Positions 27,331-34,269 are shown, counted from the first letter of the stretch. The stretch is DNA of 46,229 bases from Candidatus Moraniibacteriota bacterium (GCA_013334245.1 JAAXXZ010000010.1:1-46229), one strand, 5' to 3'. Program-made: numbers and translations. The notes: generated by a model from the sequence alone, not told the origin.

Positions 27331-27692
27331 CTTTACAAAATGGCCGTTTTTTACCATTATATGGGGATTTTACCGTCGTGAATGCGTATTTCACCGAAAT
27401 CGTCCCGACGGGACAAGTGTCGAAAGTCGGTCATCGGATGCGATACACCTTTCCTTACTTTCGGTCAGTCATCTCCGGTGCGGTGCGCTTCATGGTTTCC
27501 GAGAAGATCGTATTCGGTTTTTCATGTCGGATACGGAAACGTCGAATGCGAGATCTGTTCCGAACATACATCTACGCACGCGGAGGCGGGAGAACCGAAT
27601 GCGAAAATATTTTTTTCACGTCGTCGTCGGTTATAAAAAAATTTCGTGACGTATCGTTCGCGATGATAACGCTTGACAGGAATTTATTTCGC
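27331..27692. other. non-coding spacer, nothing recognised
   Basis: About 360 bases between divergent transcription units hold no supported gene. Several open frames cross it without protein-like composition. A TTGACA at 27673-27678 has no -10 at the right distance. T-rich runs appear from 27608 onward, at lower GC than the surroundings. Confidence 0.5.
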
Positions 27693-27721
27693 TTTGATTT
27701 TTTTCAAAAAAAACATATAAT
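27693..27721 (+). promoter_or_regulatory. promoter of the histone-like gene
   Basis: TTTGAT (27693-27698), 17 bases, TATAAT (27716-27721). The spacer is an A/T tract. The leader of about 120 bases contains a hairpin (TCGCGA near 27724 with TCGCGA near 27747) and a perfect Shine-Dalgarno AAAGGAGGTGA at 27833-27843. Confidence 0.72.
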
Positions 27722-27850
27722 GATATCGCGAAGGAAAAAATATTCCTCGCGAAATAAAAAACGCACGGAGGGAACGGTGCAACGATTCATTCGCTCCATC
27801 GTGCAAAACAAAATCCGCTTCGGCGGAATTCGAAAGGAGGTGAACACACT

Positions 27851-28030
27851 ATGGCAGCAAAGAAAAAGGTCGCCAAGAAGGCCGTCAAGAAGGCCGTCAA
27901 GAAGGTCGCGAAGAAGGCAGTGAAGAAGGTCGCCAAGAAGGCCGTCAAGAAGGCCGTCAAGAAGGTCGCGAAGAAGGCAGTGAAGAAGGTCGCCAAGAAG
28001 GCCACCAAGAAGGTCTCCAAGAAGAAGTAG
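27851..28030 (+). CDS. lysine/alanine-repeat histone H1-like DNA-binding protein
   Basis: The 59-residue protein is built almost only of Lys, Ala and Val in KKAV/KKVA repeats, like the tails of histone H1, bacterial Hc-type nucleoproteins and some HU proteins. A 20-residue unit (VAKKAVKKAVKKVAKKAVKK) occurs twice and starts a third time before ending in SKKK. It should bind DNA or RNA through charge, probably compacting the nucleoid. The ATG at 27851 has one of the two strongest Shine-Dalgarno sites in the window, 7 bases upstream, and its own promoter and terminator, all suggesting high expression. It is a single-gene unit. Confidence 0.88.
   Translation: MAAKKKVAKKAVKKAVKKVAKKAVKKVAKKAVKKAVKKVAKKAVKKVAKKATKKVSKKK
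27869..28027 (+). repeat. 60-base coding tandem repeat
   Basis: Two exact 60-base copies (27869-27928, 27929-27988) and a diverging third fill the histone-like gene. The identity extends to synonymous positions, so repeat number has probably changed recently by slippage or unequal recombination. Confidence 0.9.
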
Positions 28031-28055
28031 TCCTCACAGATTTTTTTGGTTCTTC

Positions 28056-28091
28056 AAGCAGAAAACCCGCCGATCGGCGGGTTTTCTGCTT
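28056..28091. terminator. bidirectional terminator
   Basis: A 16-bp perfect stem: AAGCAGAAAACCCGCC (28056-28071), loop GATC, and its complement (28076-28091). It ends the histone-like gene (+) and prmC (-). Confidence 0.9.
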
Positions 28092-28103
28092 GTTGATTCC
28101 GGT

Positions 28104-29003
28104 TCAAGCGCGTTTCGGCTCCGCAATATCGAAACGAAGGATACGGGCACGGCCGGACAGATCGTTGATGAACCGGTATCGTGAGCCGGGAATGAATCGA
28201 AGAAGTTCCGTCGCGATCTTCGATTCCTGTTCGGGACTTATCTCGAACAACCCAGTGACCGGCACGCTCATCAGACCCTCTTTTTCTCTCTCCGAGATAT
28301 CTTTGAAGAGACGGATATAATATGCAAGTCCGTCATCGTTCGCGACGAGTGCGGATTCCGGTTCGTGCAGACGGACATCGTCCATTGCGCCGTCATACAG
28401 TTCGCGTGAAAGATACGGGAGATTGGCGAGGATCAAAACGCGTTTCATGCCGTCGTATTCCGTTTTCGGAATGGGCTCGAGCAGGTCTCCCTGAAAAAAC
28501 GTGACACGACCGATCACGCCGTGTCGTGACGCGTTTCGCTTCGCGACGTCGAGCGCTCCGCTCGAGATATCGGTCGTGAAAAATGAGAAACGTACGCCGT
28601 CGGGATCGTCGGTTTTGAGCGCGTGCGCCACGGAAACGATGATATTTCCGCTTCCCGTTCCGATATCGGCTACGAACACCTTGCCGTTTTCGTGCCGGAG
28701 CGACCGTATCACATCCTCGACGAGGAATTCCGTCTCGGGTCGGGGGATGAGTGTGTCTTTCGTAACCGAAAAGGGGAGACCGAAGAATTCCTTCTCGCCG
28801 ACGATATATGCGACCGGTTCCTTATCCGCCCTGCGAAGGAGCGCGTCTTTGAGTTTTTCCGACTCCGCTTCCGTCGGGACGTAGTCCGGTTCCCGAAAAA
28901 CGAACTCCTTCGTTTTTCCGAGAGCGTATGCGGCCAGGACGCTGAAGTCGGACGCGATGACCGAGTCGGAATATTCGCGTGCCAGCGTGCGAAGCGTCGT
29001 CAT
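28104..29003 (-). CDS. prmC: release-factor glutamine methyltransferase PrmC
   Basis: SAM-dependent enzyme that methylates the glutamine of the GGQ motif in class I release factors. The 299-residue protein has the N-terminal helical domain, IPRPETE, the SAM loop DIGTGSGN at about 113-120, and the substrate motif at 194-197. That motif reads NLPY instead of the family's NPPY. The gene overlaps prfA, its substrate's gene, by four bases (ATGA), and is last in the rpmE-prfA-prmC operon. Whether NLPY still catalyses glutamine methylation is not certain from sequence. Confidence 0.9.
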   Translation of the reverse strand: MTTLRTLAREYSDSVIASDFSVLAAYALGKTKEFVFREPDYVPTEAESEKLKDALLRRADKEPVAYIVGEKEFFGLPFSVTKDTLIPRPETEFLVEDVIRSLRHENGKVFVADIGTGSGNIIVSVAHALKTDDPDGVRFSFFTTDISSGALDVAKRNASRHGVIGRVTFFQGDLLEPIPKTEYDGMKRVLILANLPYLSRELYDGAMDDVRLHEPESALVANDDGLAYYIRLFKDISEREKEGLMSVPVTGLFEISPEQESKIATELLRFIPGSRYRFINDLSGRARILRFDIAEPKRA

Positions 29004-30094
29004 ACGGACGCCCTTTCCGATTCTTCCTCGAGTTTACGGCGGATATCCTCTTCTTCGAGCGCGGAGGCGATATCGGCGATGCCGCCGTCGAGAATGCGCT
29101 CGACCCCGCTCCAGGAGATTTTCACGCGGTGATCGGTAACGCGGTCTTGGGGAACGTTGTAGGTACGGATTTTCTCGCTTCGGTCGCCGGTGCCGATCTG
29201 CGAGCGTCTTGCATCGCCGAGTTCCTTCGCCCGCTGGTCCTCACGGAGCTGGAGCAGCCTGGATCGGAGCACTTTCATTGCCCGCTCCTTGTTCTTGATC
29301 TGCGATTTCTCGTCCTGGCACGATACGACGAGGCCGGACGGCATGTGCGTGATCCGGACGGCGCTGTAGGTGGTGTTCACGGATTGACCGCCGGGACCCG
29401 ACGAACAGAACGTGTCGATGCGCAGGTCGCTCGGGACGATCTCGACGTCGACTTCCTCGGCGGCGGCCAGGACGGCGACGGTCGCGGTCGACGTGTGGAT
29501 GCGTCCAGCCTTTTCCGTTTCAGGGACGCGTTGGACGCGATGAACGCCCGATTCGTACTTCATTTTCTGATAGACGGGCGACAGGGACCGTCCGCGGTTC
29601 ACCTCGAAGACGATTTCCTTGAAGCCTCCGACCTCGGTCTGGTTCGAGTGGATGACGACGAGCGTCCAACCGAGCGCCTCGGCGTATCGTGAATACATCC
29701 GAAACAGGCTTCCGGCAAACAGGCTCGATTCGTCTCCGCCGGCGCCGGCCCTGATCTCGACGATAACGTCCTTGTCATCGTTCGGATCGCGTGGCAGCAG
29801 GAGCTTTTTCAGTTCCTTTTCGAGCGAATCCCGACGGACCGACAGCGAGATGTTTTCCTCGATGGCGAGCGAGCGGAGTTCCTCATCATCGGTCTCCTTC
29901 AGTATCTCGGCATTGTCCCGCATCGAGGATTCGACCGCGGCGAACTCCCTTGCCCGGTCCATGATGCCTGCAAGTTCCGATTTCCGTTTTCCGAGTTCGG
30001 CAAGACGGGACGGCTTTTTGGCCGTCTCCGGGTCGGAGAGCTCGGCGTCGACCTGGGCCTCCTGTTCCTCTATGTTTCGTATGAGTTCATCCAT
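29000..30094 (-). CDS. prfA: peptide chain release factor 1
   Basis: Recognises UAA and UAG and triggers peptide release. The 364-residue protein is of normal length. The codon-recognition tripeptide is P-E-T at about 191-193 (PxT, typical of RF1 rather than RF2's SPF), and GGQ is at 235-237 in [12 protein letters not shown]. The GAGGDES motif and the C-terminal [14 protein letters not shown] block are present. The start at 30094 ([11 protein letters not shown]) gives the standard N-terminus; an open extension upstream is not family-like. It lies between rpmE and prmC. Confidence 0.95.
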   Translation of the reverse strand: MDELIRNIEEQEAQVDAELSDPETAKKPSRLAELGKRKSELAGIMDRAREFAAVESSMRDNAEILKETDDEELRSLAIEENISLSVRRDSLEKELKKLLLPRDPNDDKDVIVEIRAGAGGDESSLFAGSLFRMYSRYAEALGWTLVVIHSNQTEVGGFKEIVFEVNRGRSLSPVYQKMKYESGVHRVQRVPETEKAGRIHTSTATVAVLAAAEEVDVEIVPSDLRIDTFCSSGPGGQSVNTTYSAVRITHMPSGLVVSCQDEKSQIKNKERAMKVLRSRLLQLREDQRAKELGDARRSQIGTGDRSEKIRTYNVPQDRVTDHRVKISWSGVERILDGGIADIASALEEEDIRRKLEEESERASV

Positions 30095-30198
30095 ATACGG
30101 ATATGATCGTTCGTCCGGCAACTGCATGATATATGAACCGGGAAAGAAAGGGAAACGAAAAGGCGCTTCCCGAAGGATGCGCCCTTTCGATCCGGAAA

Positions 30199-30489
30199 CT
30201 ACGCCGCCTGCTTCGCGGGCTCCTCGGTTTCGACGGACTTTTTCACACGCACCTTCTTTCCGGCCCCGGCGACGGCCTGCTTCTCCTTTGCGCGCTCGGA
30301 AAGCTGCTTGAAACGTTCCACACGGCCGGTGGTGTCCACGTACTTCTGCTTGCCGGTGTAGAACGGATGACACTTGGCGCAGATTTCGATGTCGATCGAC
30401 TTGACGGTCGATCCGGTCGCATACTTCTCGCCGCAGGCGCACGTGATGACGGCGTCTTCGTGGTAGGTCGGGTGAATTCCTTGTTTCAT
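30199..30489 (-). CDS. rpmE: 50S ribosomal protein L31 (zinc form)
   Basis: The 96-residue protein has the zinc-binding cysteines C17-x-C19 and C37-x2-C40, followed by [20 protein letters not shown], the L31 signature. A lysine/alanine-rich tail of about 25 residues extends past the usual 70-residue length. First gene of rpmE-prfA-prmC, an order also known in other bacteria. Its promoter is interleaved with that of rpsB. Confidence 0.95.
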   Translation of the reverse strand: MKQGIHPTYHEDAVITCACGEKYATGSTVKSIDIEICAKCHPFYTGKQKYVDTTGRVERFKQLSERAKEKQAVAGAGKKVRVKKSVETEEPAKQAA

Positions 30490-30554
30490 ACGTCTCTCGC
30501 GCTCGATGCGCCCTCAAAAAGTTACGGAAAACGTCTTTCCTTCGAACGAGGGGC

Positions 30555-30583
30555 ATCGTATCACGCTTCTTCGAAATTGACAA
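30555..30583 (-). promoter_or_regulatory. promoter of rpmE-prfA-prmC
   Basis: On the minus strand TTGTCA (30583-30578), 17 bases, TACGAT (30560-30555). The -35 shares bases with the rpsB -35 on the other strand. Confidence 0.65.
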
Positions 30584-30605
30584 GGCGCACGGCTTCGGGT
30601 ATCCT
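30577..30605 (+). promoter_or_regulatory. promoter of rpsB-tsf
   Basis: TTGACA (30577-30582), 17 bases, TATCCT (30600-30605). Transcription should start near 30612, about 216 bases before rpsB. Confidence 0.75.
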
Positions 30606-30611
30606 TCGAAG

Positions 30612-30827
30612 TACCGTTTCGCCGATACCGGCGGGACGGGAACCATTCATGTTTTCCAGAATTTCCGGCTGTTCCTGCTCCGCTCCCTCTCGGGGTGAGG
30701 TCGGAAGGAAAACAGGTGATGCGTCTCTCCGTGGTCCTTCCGCTTGTCGGAAGCGATCGGGACAGGCTTCCGAAGCGGACGACAGAGGGTGACCGGCTTC
30801 GGAATTAAGCGATAAGGAAATAACCGT
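30612..30827 (+). promoter_or_regulatory. structured rpsB leader, candidate ribosomal-protein autoregulatory RNA
   Basis: The long leader has no supported ORF. Its strongest element is CCGCTT (30740-30745), two bulged bases, CGGAAGC (30748-30754), an 11-base loop, then GCTTCCG and AAGCGG (30766-30778): 13 base pairs. S2 autoregulation through an rpsB leader is known in other bacteria; identity with that motif is not established here. Confidence 0.5.
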
Positions 30828-31622
30828 ATGACGAAGAGTCAGACGGAATCCGCCAAGACGGATTCCGCGGTGCCGGCCGCAAAAACCGGACAGTCAGAGG
30901 CCCCGTTCGAGTCGTTCGATTTTTCGGCGCTCGATTCCGGTCTCGAGGCGATGCTCGTCGCCGGTGTCCACTTCGGACATCTTAAGTCGCGACTGCATCC
31001 TTCGATGCGCGAATTCGTGTTTCTCACGAGACAGAACGTGAACATCATCGACCTCGGAAAGACGAAGCAGTATCTCGACCGGGCAGGCAAGTTTCTCGCC
31101 GAGACCGCGAAGGCGGGGAAGCCGATCCTGTTCGTCGGAATGAAAAAACACACGCATCCTTTCATACTTTCGCTGGCCAAGCGGCTCGGTGAGCCGTACG
31201 TCATCGAACGATGGCTCGGTGGGACGCTCACCAACTATTCCGTGATCCGCACGCGAACCAAGTATTTCCGCGAGACGGAGGAGAAGCTCGATCGCGGTGA
31301 GTTCCAGATGTATACCAAGTTCGAACGGCAGCGGAAACTCGAGGAGGTCGAGCGCCTTCGCAAGCGCATGGGTGGCATCAAGGAGATGCGCGAACTGCCG
31401 GGTGCGGTCGTGGTCGCCGACGGGAAAGAGGGCAAGCTCGCGATCCGCGAGGCGCACGCTCTCGGCATTCCGGTCGTGGCGATCATCGATACCAATACGA
31501 ACGCGACGGACGTCGAATATCCGATTCCGGGGAACGACGACGCGCTTTCCTCCCTTCGCCTCCTGCTCGGATCCCTCGGAAAGGCGGTTGCCGAGGCCAA
31601 GGGGCTTCCGGCGAAAAACTAG
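30828..31622 (+). CDS. rpsB: 30S ribosomal protein S2
   Basis: The 264-residue protein has an N-terminal extension of about 38 polar residues ahead of the standard start of S2. The S2 signatures are AGVHFGHLKSRLHPSM, FVGMKKHTHPFI, ERWLGGTLTNYSVI, and the C-terminal GIPVVAIIDTNTNATDVEYPIPGNDD. It is followed by tsf after 42 bases, the usual bacterial order. Expression is probably controlled through the long leader. Confidence 0.97.
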   Translation: MTKSQTESAKTDSAVPAAKTGQSEAPFESFDFSALDSGLEAMLVAGVHFGHLKSRLHPSMREFVFLTRQNVNIIDLGKTKQYLDRAGKFLAETAKAGKPILFVGMKKHTHPFILSLAKRLGEPYVIERWLGGTLTNYSVIRTRTKYFRETEEKLDRGEFQMYTKFERQRKLEEVERLRKRMGGIKEMRELPGAVVVADGKEGKLAIREAHALGIPVVAIIDTNTNATDVEYPIPGNDDALSSLRLLLGSLGKAVAEAKGLPAKN

Positions 31623-31664
31623 GGGAATTGCCTGAAATAAAACCGATACATTTCACGAACGAGT

Positions 31665-32249
31665 ATGATAAGCATGGAACTGATCAAGGCGCTTCGCGAG
31701 CGGACCGGTGCCGGAATCGTCGAAGTGAAAAAGGCGCTCGAGGAATCGGGAGGAGACGAGGAGGGGGCGATCAGGATCCTTCGGGAACGCGGAGCGGCGA
31801 AAGCCGTGAAGAAGACGGACCGCGAGGCCAAGGAGGGCGTGATCGCGACGTATCTTCACTCGAACGGCCGCGTGGCAGCGATGGTGAAGCTCTATTGCGA
31901 AACGGATTTCGTCGCCAGGAACGAGGATTTCCAATCGCTCGGTCGCGATATCGCCATGCATGTCGCCGCGATGAACCCGTCGGTTCTCCGGCCGGAGGAC
32001 GTTTCGGAAACGACCGTGGCGGGGGAGCGAGAAGTATGGACCGAGGAACTTCGGAAGGCCGGAAAGTCCGAAGAAATGATCGTGAAGATCCTTGAGGGGA
32101 AGGAACGGAAGCTTCGTGAGGAGAACGCCCTTCTGACGCAACCGTTCGTGAAGGATCCGGATCGACTTATAAAGGACCTTCTTTCGGAGAATGTGCAGAA
32201 GATCGGCGAAAACATCCAGATCGGCGGATTCGTCCGTTACGAGATCTGA
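31665..32249 (+). CDS. tsf: elongation factor Ts (short form)
   Basis: Nucleotide-exchange factor for EF-Tu. At 194 residues it is much shorter than the roughly 280 residues of E. coli. It keeps the N-terminal UBA-like domain (LIKALRERTGAGIVEVKKAL), the catalytic TDFVARN at 80-86 and one core subdomain, then QPFVKDPDRLIKDLL and IQIGGFVRYEI at the end. Short EF-Ts proteins are usual in reduced bacteria. An ATG at 31674 is an alternative start that would give MELIK. Confidence 0.93.
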   Translation: MISMELIKALRERTGAGIVEVKKALEESGGDEEGAIRILRERGAAKAVKKTDREAKEGVIATYLHSNGRVAAMVKLYCETDFVARNEDFQSLGRDIAMHVAAMNPSVLRPEDVSETTVAGEREVWTEELRKAGKSEEMIVKILEGKERKLREENALLTQPFVKDPDRLIKDLLSENVQKIGENIQIGGFVRYEI

Positions 32250-32309
32250 TTTCCAAGATCGGTACTCGTCGTTCGGTAGCGCACCGGAACAATACGAATC
32301 GTCACGGCC

Positions 32310-33086
32310 ATGTGGTATCTCATCATCCCTCCGTTCGTCATCGTCCTTTCACTGGGAGCATTGCTCTGGTTTCTTTCCCGGAAGATGGGCGACGCCGATA
32401 TCGCGGAGAAGCTGTCTTCAATGAAGGGATCGACGCAGGCGGAATCCCACTCACGTTCGCTTTCGCGTCGCGCCTTTTTCCTGAAACTGCTTGAAACGCT
32501 GGCATCGAAGTTCAAGACCGGAACCCTTCGTATACACAATTTTTTCCAACATTCGTTGGAGCGGCTTCGAAGACAGCGTACCGAAATCGATACGATGCGG
32601 AAAAATCTGAGTGAGGGAATCAGTCATGGGAAGGAAAAACGGACGGAGAAGCCGTCGCTGTTCGATCGGCGAAAGCCTGCGGAGGCGGCATCCTCGAAAG
32701 AATTCCTGGAAGAGAAACTGTTTTCCGGCGAGGATGCCGACGTGTCCGCCGTCCATCCCGGGCGGTCCTCGGAGAGCGCGATGGCGGGCGTGGGAACGGA
32801 GGGGTTCGTATCCCGTCCGATGCTCCGCGAAAACGTCACTCATCCCGAAGCGGCGTTCGGACGAAGGTCGGAGAGCCCCCGGGAAGAGACGCTTATCGCG
32901 AGAATTGTCGAGAATCCGCGGGATGCCGCGGCATACGAGGAGTTGGGGGACTGTTATTTTGCCGTCAAGAACCTGCAGGATGCGAAAGAATGTTATCGTC
33001 AGGCCCTCAAGCTTCACCCGACCAATCGGGCGGTGAAGATAAAAATCAGGAGATTGGAGAAGGTGTTTGAGGAACGGTCGCGATAG
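32310..33086 (+). CDS. membrane-anchored TPR protein of unknown role
   Basis: The 258-residue protein has an N-terminal transmembrane helix (about 3-22, LIIPPFVIVLSLGALLWFL). A long, charged, probably disordered cytosolic middle follows, and two tetratricopeptide-like helices pairs lie at about 190-250 (AAYEELGDCYFAVKNLQDAKECYRQALKLHPTNRAVKIKI). The TPR unit suggests protein binding; no partner can be named. It follows tsf by 60 bases. The promoter of the tRNA-Thr gene lies in its last codons. Confidence 0.75.
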   Translation: MWYLIIPPFVIVLSLGALLWFLSRKMGDADIAEKLSSMKGSTQAESHSRSLSRRAFFLKLLETLASKFKTGTLRIHNFFQHSLERLRRQRTEIDTMRKNLSEGISHGKEKRTEKPSLFDRRKPAEAASSKEFLEEKLFSGEDADVSAVHPGRSSESAMAGVGTEGFVSRPMLRENVTHPEAAFGRRSESPREETLIARIVENPRDAAAYEELGDCYFAVKNLQDAKECYRQALKLHPTNRAVKIKIRRLEKVFEERSR

Positions 33087-33094
33087 GCTATACT
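33066..33094 (+). promoter_or_regulatory. promoter of the tRNA island
   Basis: TTTGAG (33066-33071), 17 bases, TATACT (33089-33094). The start would be near 33101, nine bases before tRNA-Thr. Confidence 0.65.
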
Positions 33095-33109
33095 GGTCCG
33101 GAGGGGTCT

Positions 33110-33181
33110 GCCACCTTAGCTCAGTGGTAGAGCAACGGTTTTGTAAACCGTCGGTCCTCGGTTCAAATCCGAGAGGTGGCT
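33110..33181 (+). tRNA. tRNA-Thr(TGT)
   Basis: Acceptor GCCACCT (33110-33116) pairs with AGGTGGC (33174-33180). The D arm is GCTCAGTGGTAGAGC, the anticodon stem ACGGT/ACCGT with loop TTTGTAA (anticodon TGT), and the T arm CTCGG-TTCAAAT-CCGAG. The discriminator is T, and CCA is not encoded. Confidence 0.95.
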
Positions 33182-33200
33182 CAGGGGAATATTGAAAACT

Positions 33201-33281
33201 GAAGATGAAGATATCAAAATGGGAAATGACCGCGCATCTTCGGGTCGAAGCGCCCGATTTTTCATTTTGAGATTTGCATCT
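33201..33281. repeat. imperfect inverted repeat between tRNA-Thr and the tRNA-Tyr fragment
   Basis: AGATG...ATCAAAATG (33203-33220) faces CATTTTGAGAT...CATCT (33263-33281), with an inner CTTCG GGT CGAAG hairpin. It is probably a relic of a short intergenic element; no coding capacity. Confidence 0.55.
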
Positions 33282-33293
33282 CGCATTCTCAGC

Positions 33294-33353
33294 GGGTAGG
33301 TGCCAGAGCGGTCAAATGGAGCAGACTGTAAATCTGCCGGCTTCGGCCTTCGG
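33294..33353 (+). pseudogene. partial tRNA-Tyr: exact 60-base copy of the 5' part
   Basis: These 60 bases, from the first base of the mature tRNA through the acceptor 5' strand, D arm, GTA anticodon arm and most of the variable arm, are identical to 33679-33738 of the intact tRNA-Tyr. Identity stops exactly at the mature 5' end on the left. On the right the T arm is replaced: ATTTA, then GGGTTCG, then a palindromic insert. It cannot form a functional tRNA. Confidence 0.9.
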
Positions 33354-33358
33354 ATTTA

Positions 33359-33409
33359 GGGTTCGCCCGGCATGCGCCGGGCGCCCCGCGCAGGCGGGGC
33401 GAATCCCTC
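33359..33409 (+). repeat. palindromic insert in the T-arm region of the broken tRNA-Tyr
   Basis: GGGTTCG (33359-33365) and GAATCCCTC (33401-33409) resemble the two sides of the T arm. Between them lie two perfect hairpins: CCCGGC ATGC GCCGGG (33366-33381) and GCCCCGC GCAG GCGGGGC (33383-33400). The right side, AGGCGGGGCGAATCCCT, is almost the same as that before the second GIY-YIG gene (AGGCGGGGCGATTCCTT). Confidence 0.85.
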
Positions 33410-33420
33410 GTTTCATAAGT

Positions 33421-33684
33421 ATGTATTACGTCTATATCCTGAGAAGCGGAAAGGATCAGATGTTCTACACCGGCATGACCGGAGATTTGAAAAGAAGGAT
33501 GCTTGAACATCGGACCGGTAAAGTTGAATCGACTCGGTCGAGACGTCCGCTTGAACTGCTGTGCTATGAGGCATATACTCGAAAGGAAGAGGCTGAGCGG
33601 CGAGAGAAATTTCTGAAGTCAAGCGATGGGAAAAAGGATCTGAAAAAGAGGTTGAAGGAGAGTTTGGAAGAAGAGAATGGGTAG
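33421..33684 (+). CDS. small GIY-YIG nuclease (UPF0213/YhbQ-like), tRNA-Tyr-linked
   Basis: The 87-residue single-domain GIY-YIG protein has YYVYILRSGKD and FYTGMTGDLKRRMLEH (the GIY and YIG strands with the catalytic Arg region), YEAYTRKEEAERREKFLK with the metal-binding Glu, and a basic C-terminus. Proteins of this size are stand-alone nicking or cutting modules found in homing endonucleases and DNA repair. The ATG at 33421 is 20 bases after the palindrome. The stop codon (TAG, 33682-33684) lies inside the acceptor stem of the intact tRNA-Tyr, so gene and tRNA overlap by six bases. Its placement suggests a mobile module targeting the tRNA. Confidence 0.85.
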   Translation: MYYVYILRSGKDQMFYTGMTGDLKRRMLEHRTGKVESTRSRRPLELLCYEAYTRKEEAERREKFLKSSDGKKDLKKRLKESLEEENG

Positions 33685-33761
33685 GTGCCAGAGCGGTCAA
33701 ATGGAGCAGACTGTAAATCTGCCGGCTTCGGCCTTCGGGGGTTCGAATCCCTCCCTGCCCA
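33679..33761 (+). tRNA. tRNA-Tyr(GTA)
   Basis: Acceptor GGGTAGG (33679-33685) pairs with CCTGCCC (33754-33760). The anticodon stem is GCAGA/TCTGC with loop CTGTAAA (anticodon GTA), with a long class II variable arm and T arm GGG-TTCGAAT-CCC. The discriminator is A. Its first six bases are also the end of the nuclease gene. Confidence 0.95.
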
Positions 33762-33767
33762 CAAAAT

Positions 33768-33840
33768 GCCGTTGTAGCTCAGTCGGTAGAGCACGTCCTT
33801 GGTAAGGACGAGGTCACCAGTTCAATCCTGGTCAACGGCT
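33768..33840 (+). tRNA. tRNA-Thr(GGT)
   Basis: Acceptor GCCGTTG (33768-33774) pairs with CAACGGC (33833-33839). The anticodon stem CGTCC/GGACG encloses TTGGTAA (anticodon GGT), and the T arm is CCAG-TTCAATC-CTGG. It follows tRNA-Tyr after six bases, so the two are co-transcribed. Confidence 0.95.
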
Positions 33841-33881
33841 CAAGGAAAACGTGTCCCACGGGGACGCACGGACCGTTCGGG

Positions 33882-33910
33882 TTGACGGATTCGGTATTTT
33901 TCCGTACACT
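33882..33910 (+). promoter_or_regulatory. promoter of rpmG
   Basis: TTGACG (33882-33887), 17 bases, TACACT (33905-33910); start near 33917, leader about 20 bases. Confidence 0.72.
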
Positions 33911-33936
33911 GAAGCAGTTATATTTTTGAACGGACT

Positions 33937-34098
33937 ATGGGGAAGATCAAGGACAACATGGCCAAGATGAAGTGTTCCGAGTGCAGCCGTATTACCACGT
34001 ACACGAAGCGGAATAAGAAGAAGGTGAAGGAAAAACTTTCCCTCAGCAAGTTCTGCAAGTTTTGTCGGAAGCATACGCCGCACAACGAGAGCAAGTAG
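33937..34098 (+). CDS. rpmG: 50S ribosomal protein L33 (zinc form)
   Basis: The 53-residue protein has the zinc ribbon C13-x2-C16 and C40-x2-C43 and the L33 pattern TTYTKRNKKKVKEKLSLSKF. A short N-terminal extension (MGKIKDNMA) precedes it. Placement before tRNA-Trp recalls the common rpmG-trnW-secE-nusG order, but secE does not follow here. Confidence 0.93.
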   Translation: MGKIKDNMAKMKCSECSRITTYTKRNKKKVKEKLSLSKFCKFCRKHTPHNESK

Positions 34099-34102
34099 GA
34101 AT

Positions 34103-34196
34103 GGTCAGGAAACAGTGGCTAGACAACAGATAACTGGGTTCGGGATTCCGAACCAATCGGTTCATCCTGTTGACCGTTATCTGTTTCCTGTTGACC
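34103..34196. repeat. nested inverted repeat (possible cruciform) between rpmG and the tRNA-Trp fragment
   Basis: GGTCAGGAAACAG (34103-34115) faces CTGTTTCCTGTTGACC (34181-34196), with three extra bases in the second. ACAGATAAC (34126-34134) faces GTTATCTGT (34176-34184). Innermost, GGTTCGG GATT CCGAACC (34137-34154) is a perfect hairpin. The word CCTGTTGACCGTT occurs twice (34166-34178 and 34188-34200). Confidence 0.7.
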
Positions 34197-34209
34197 GTTT
34201 ATCGGTTCT

Positions 34210-34269
34210 GGGGGTGTCGTATAGTGGCAGTACAACGGTCTCCAATCCCGCCTCTCGCGAGAGGCGGGG
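34210..34269 (+). pseudogene. partial tRNA-Trp joined to a palindrome
   Basis: Positions 34210-34245 copy the intact tRNA-Trp from its first mature base to the base after the CCA anticodon, with one T-to-C change in the D loop. A 24-base palindrome (34246-34269, centred on CTCG|CGAG) replaces the rest of the anticodon arm and variable region. It is followed by CGATTCCT, matching the T loop of the intact gene, and then diverges. Confidence 0.88.

Noticed and set aside
27216-27923. 235-residue + strand frame in the spacer before the histone-like gene
   Set aside because: It runs through promoters and the Shine-Dalgarno site and ends out of frame inside the histone-like gene. Composition is not protein-like.
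27869-28027. CRISPR-like direct repeats
   Set aside because: The units are contiguous, in frame and coding, with no spacers.
29000-30094. UGA recoding as in Gracilibacteria or Absconditabacteria
   Set aside because: Many genes here (trxB, holB, prmC, CAP gene) end in TGA at the family-typical C-terminus and no in-frame TGA interrupts conserved genes.
33294-33684. Group I intron or split tRNA at tRNA-Tyr
   Set aside because: The downstream tRNA is complete by itself, the insert shows no recognisable intron core, and the 5' part would be present twice.
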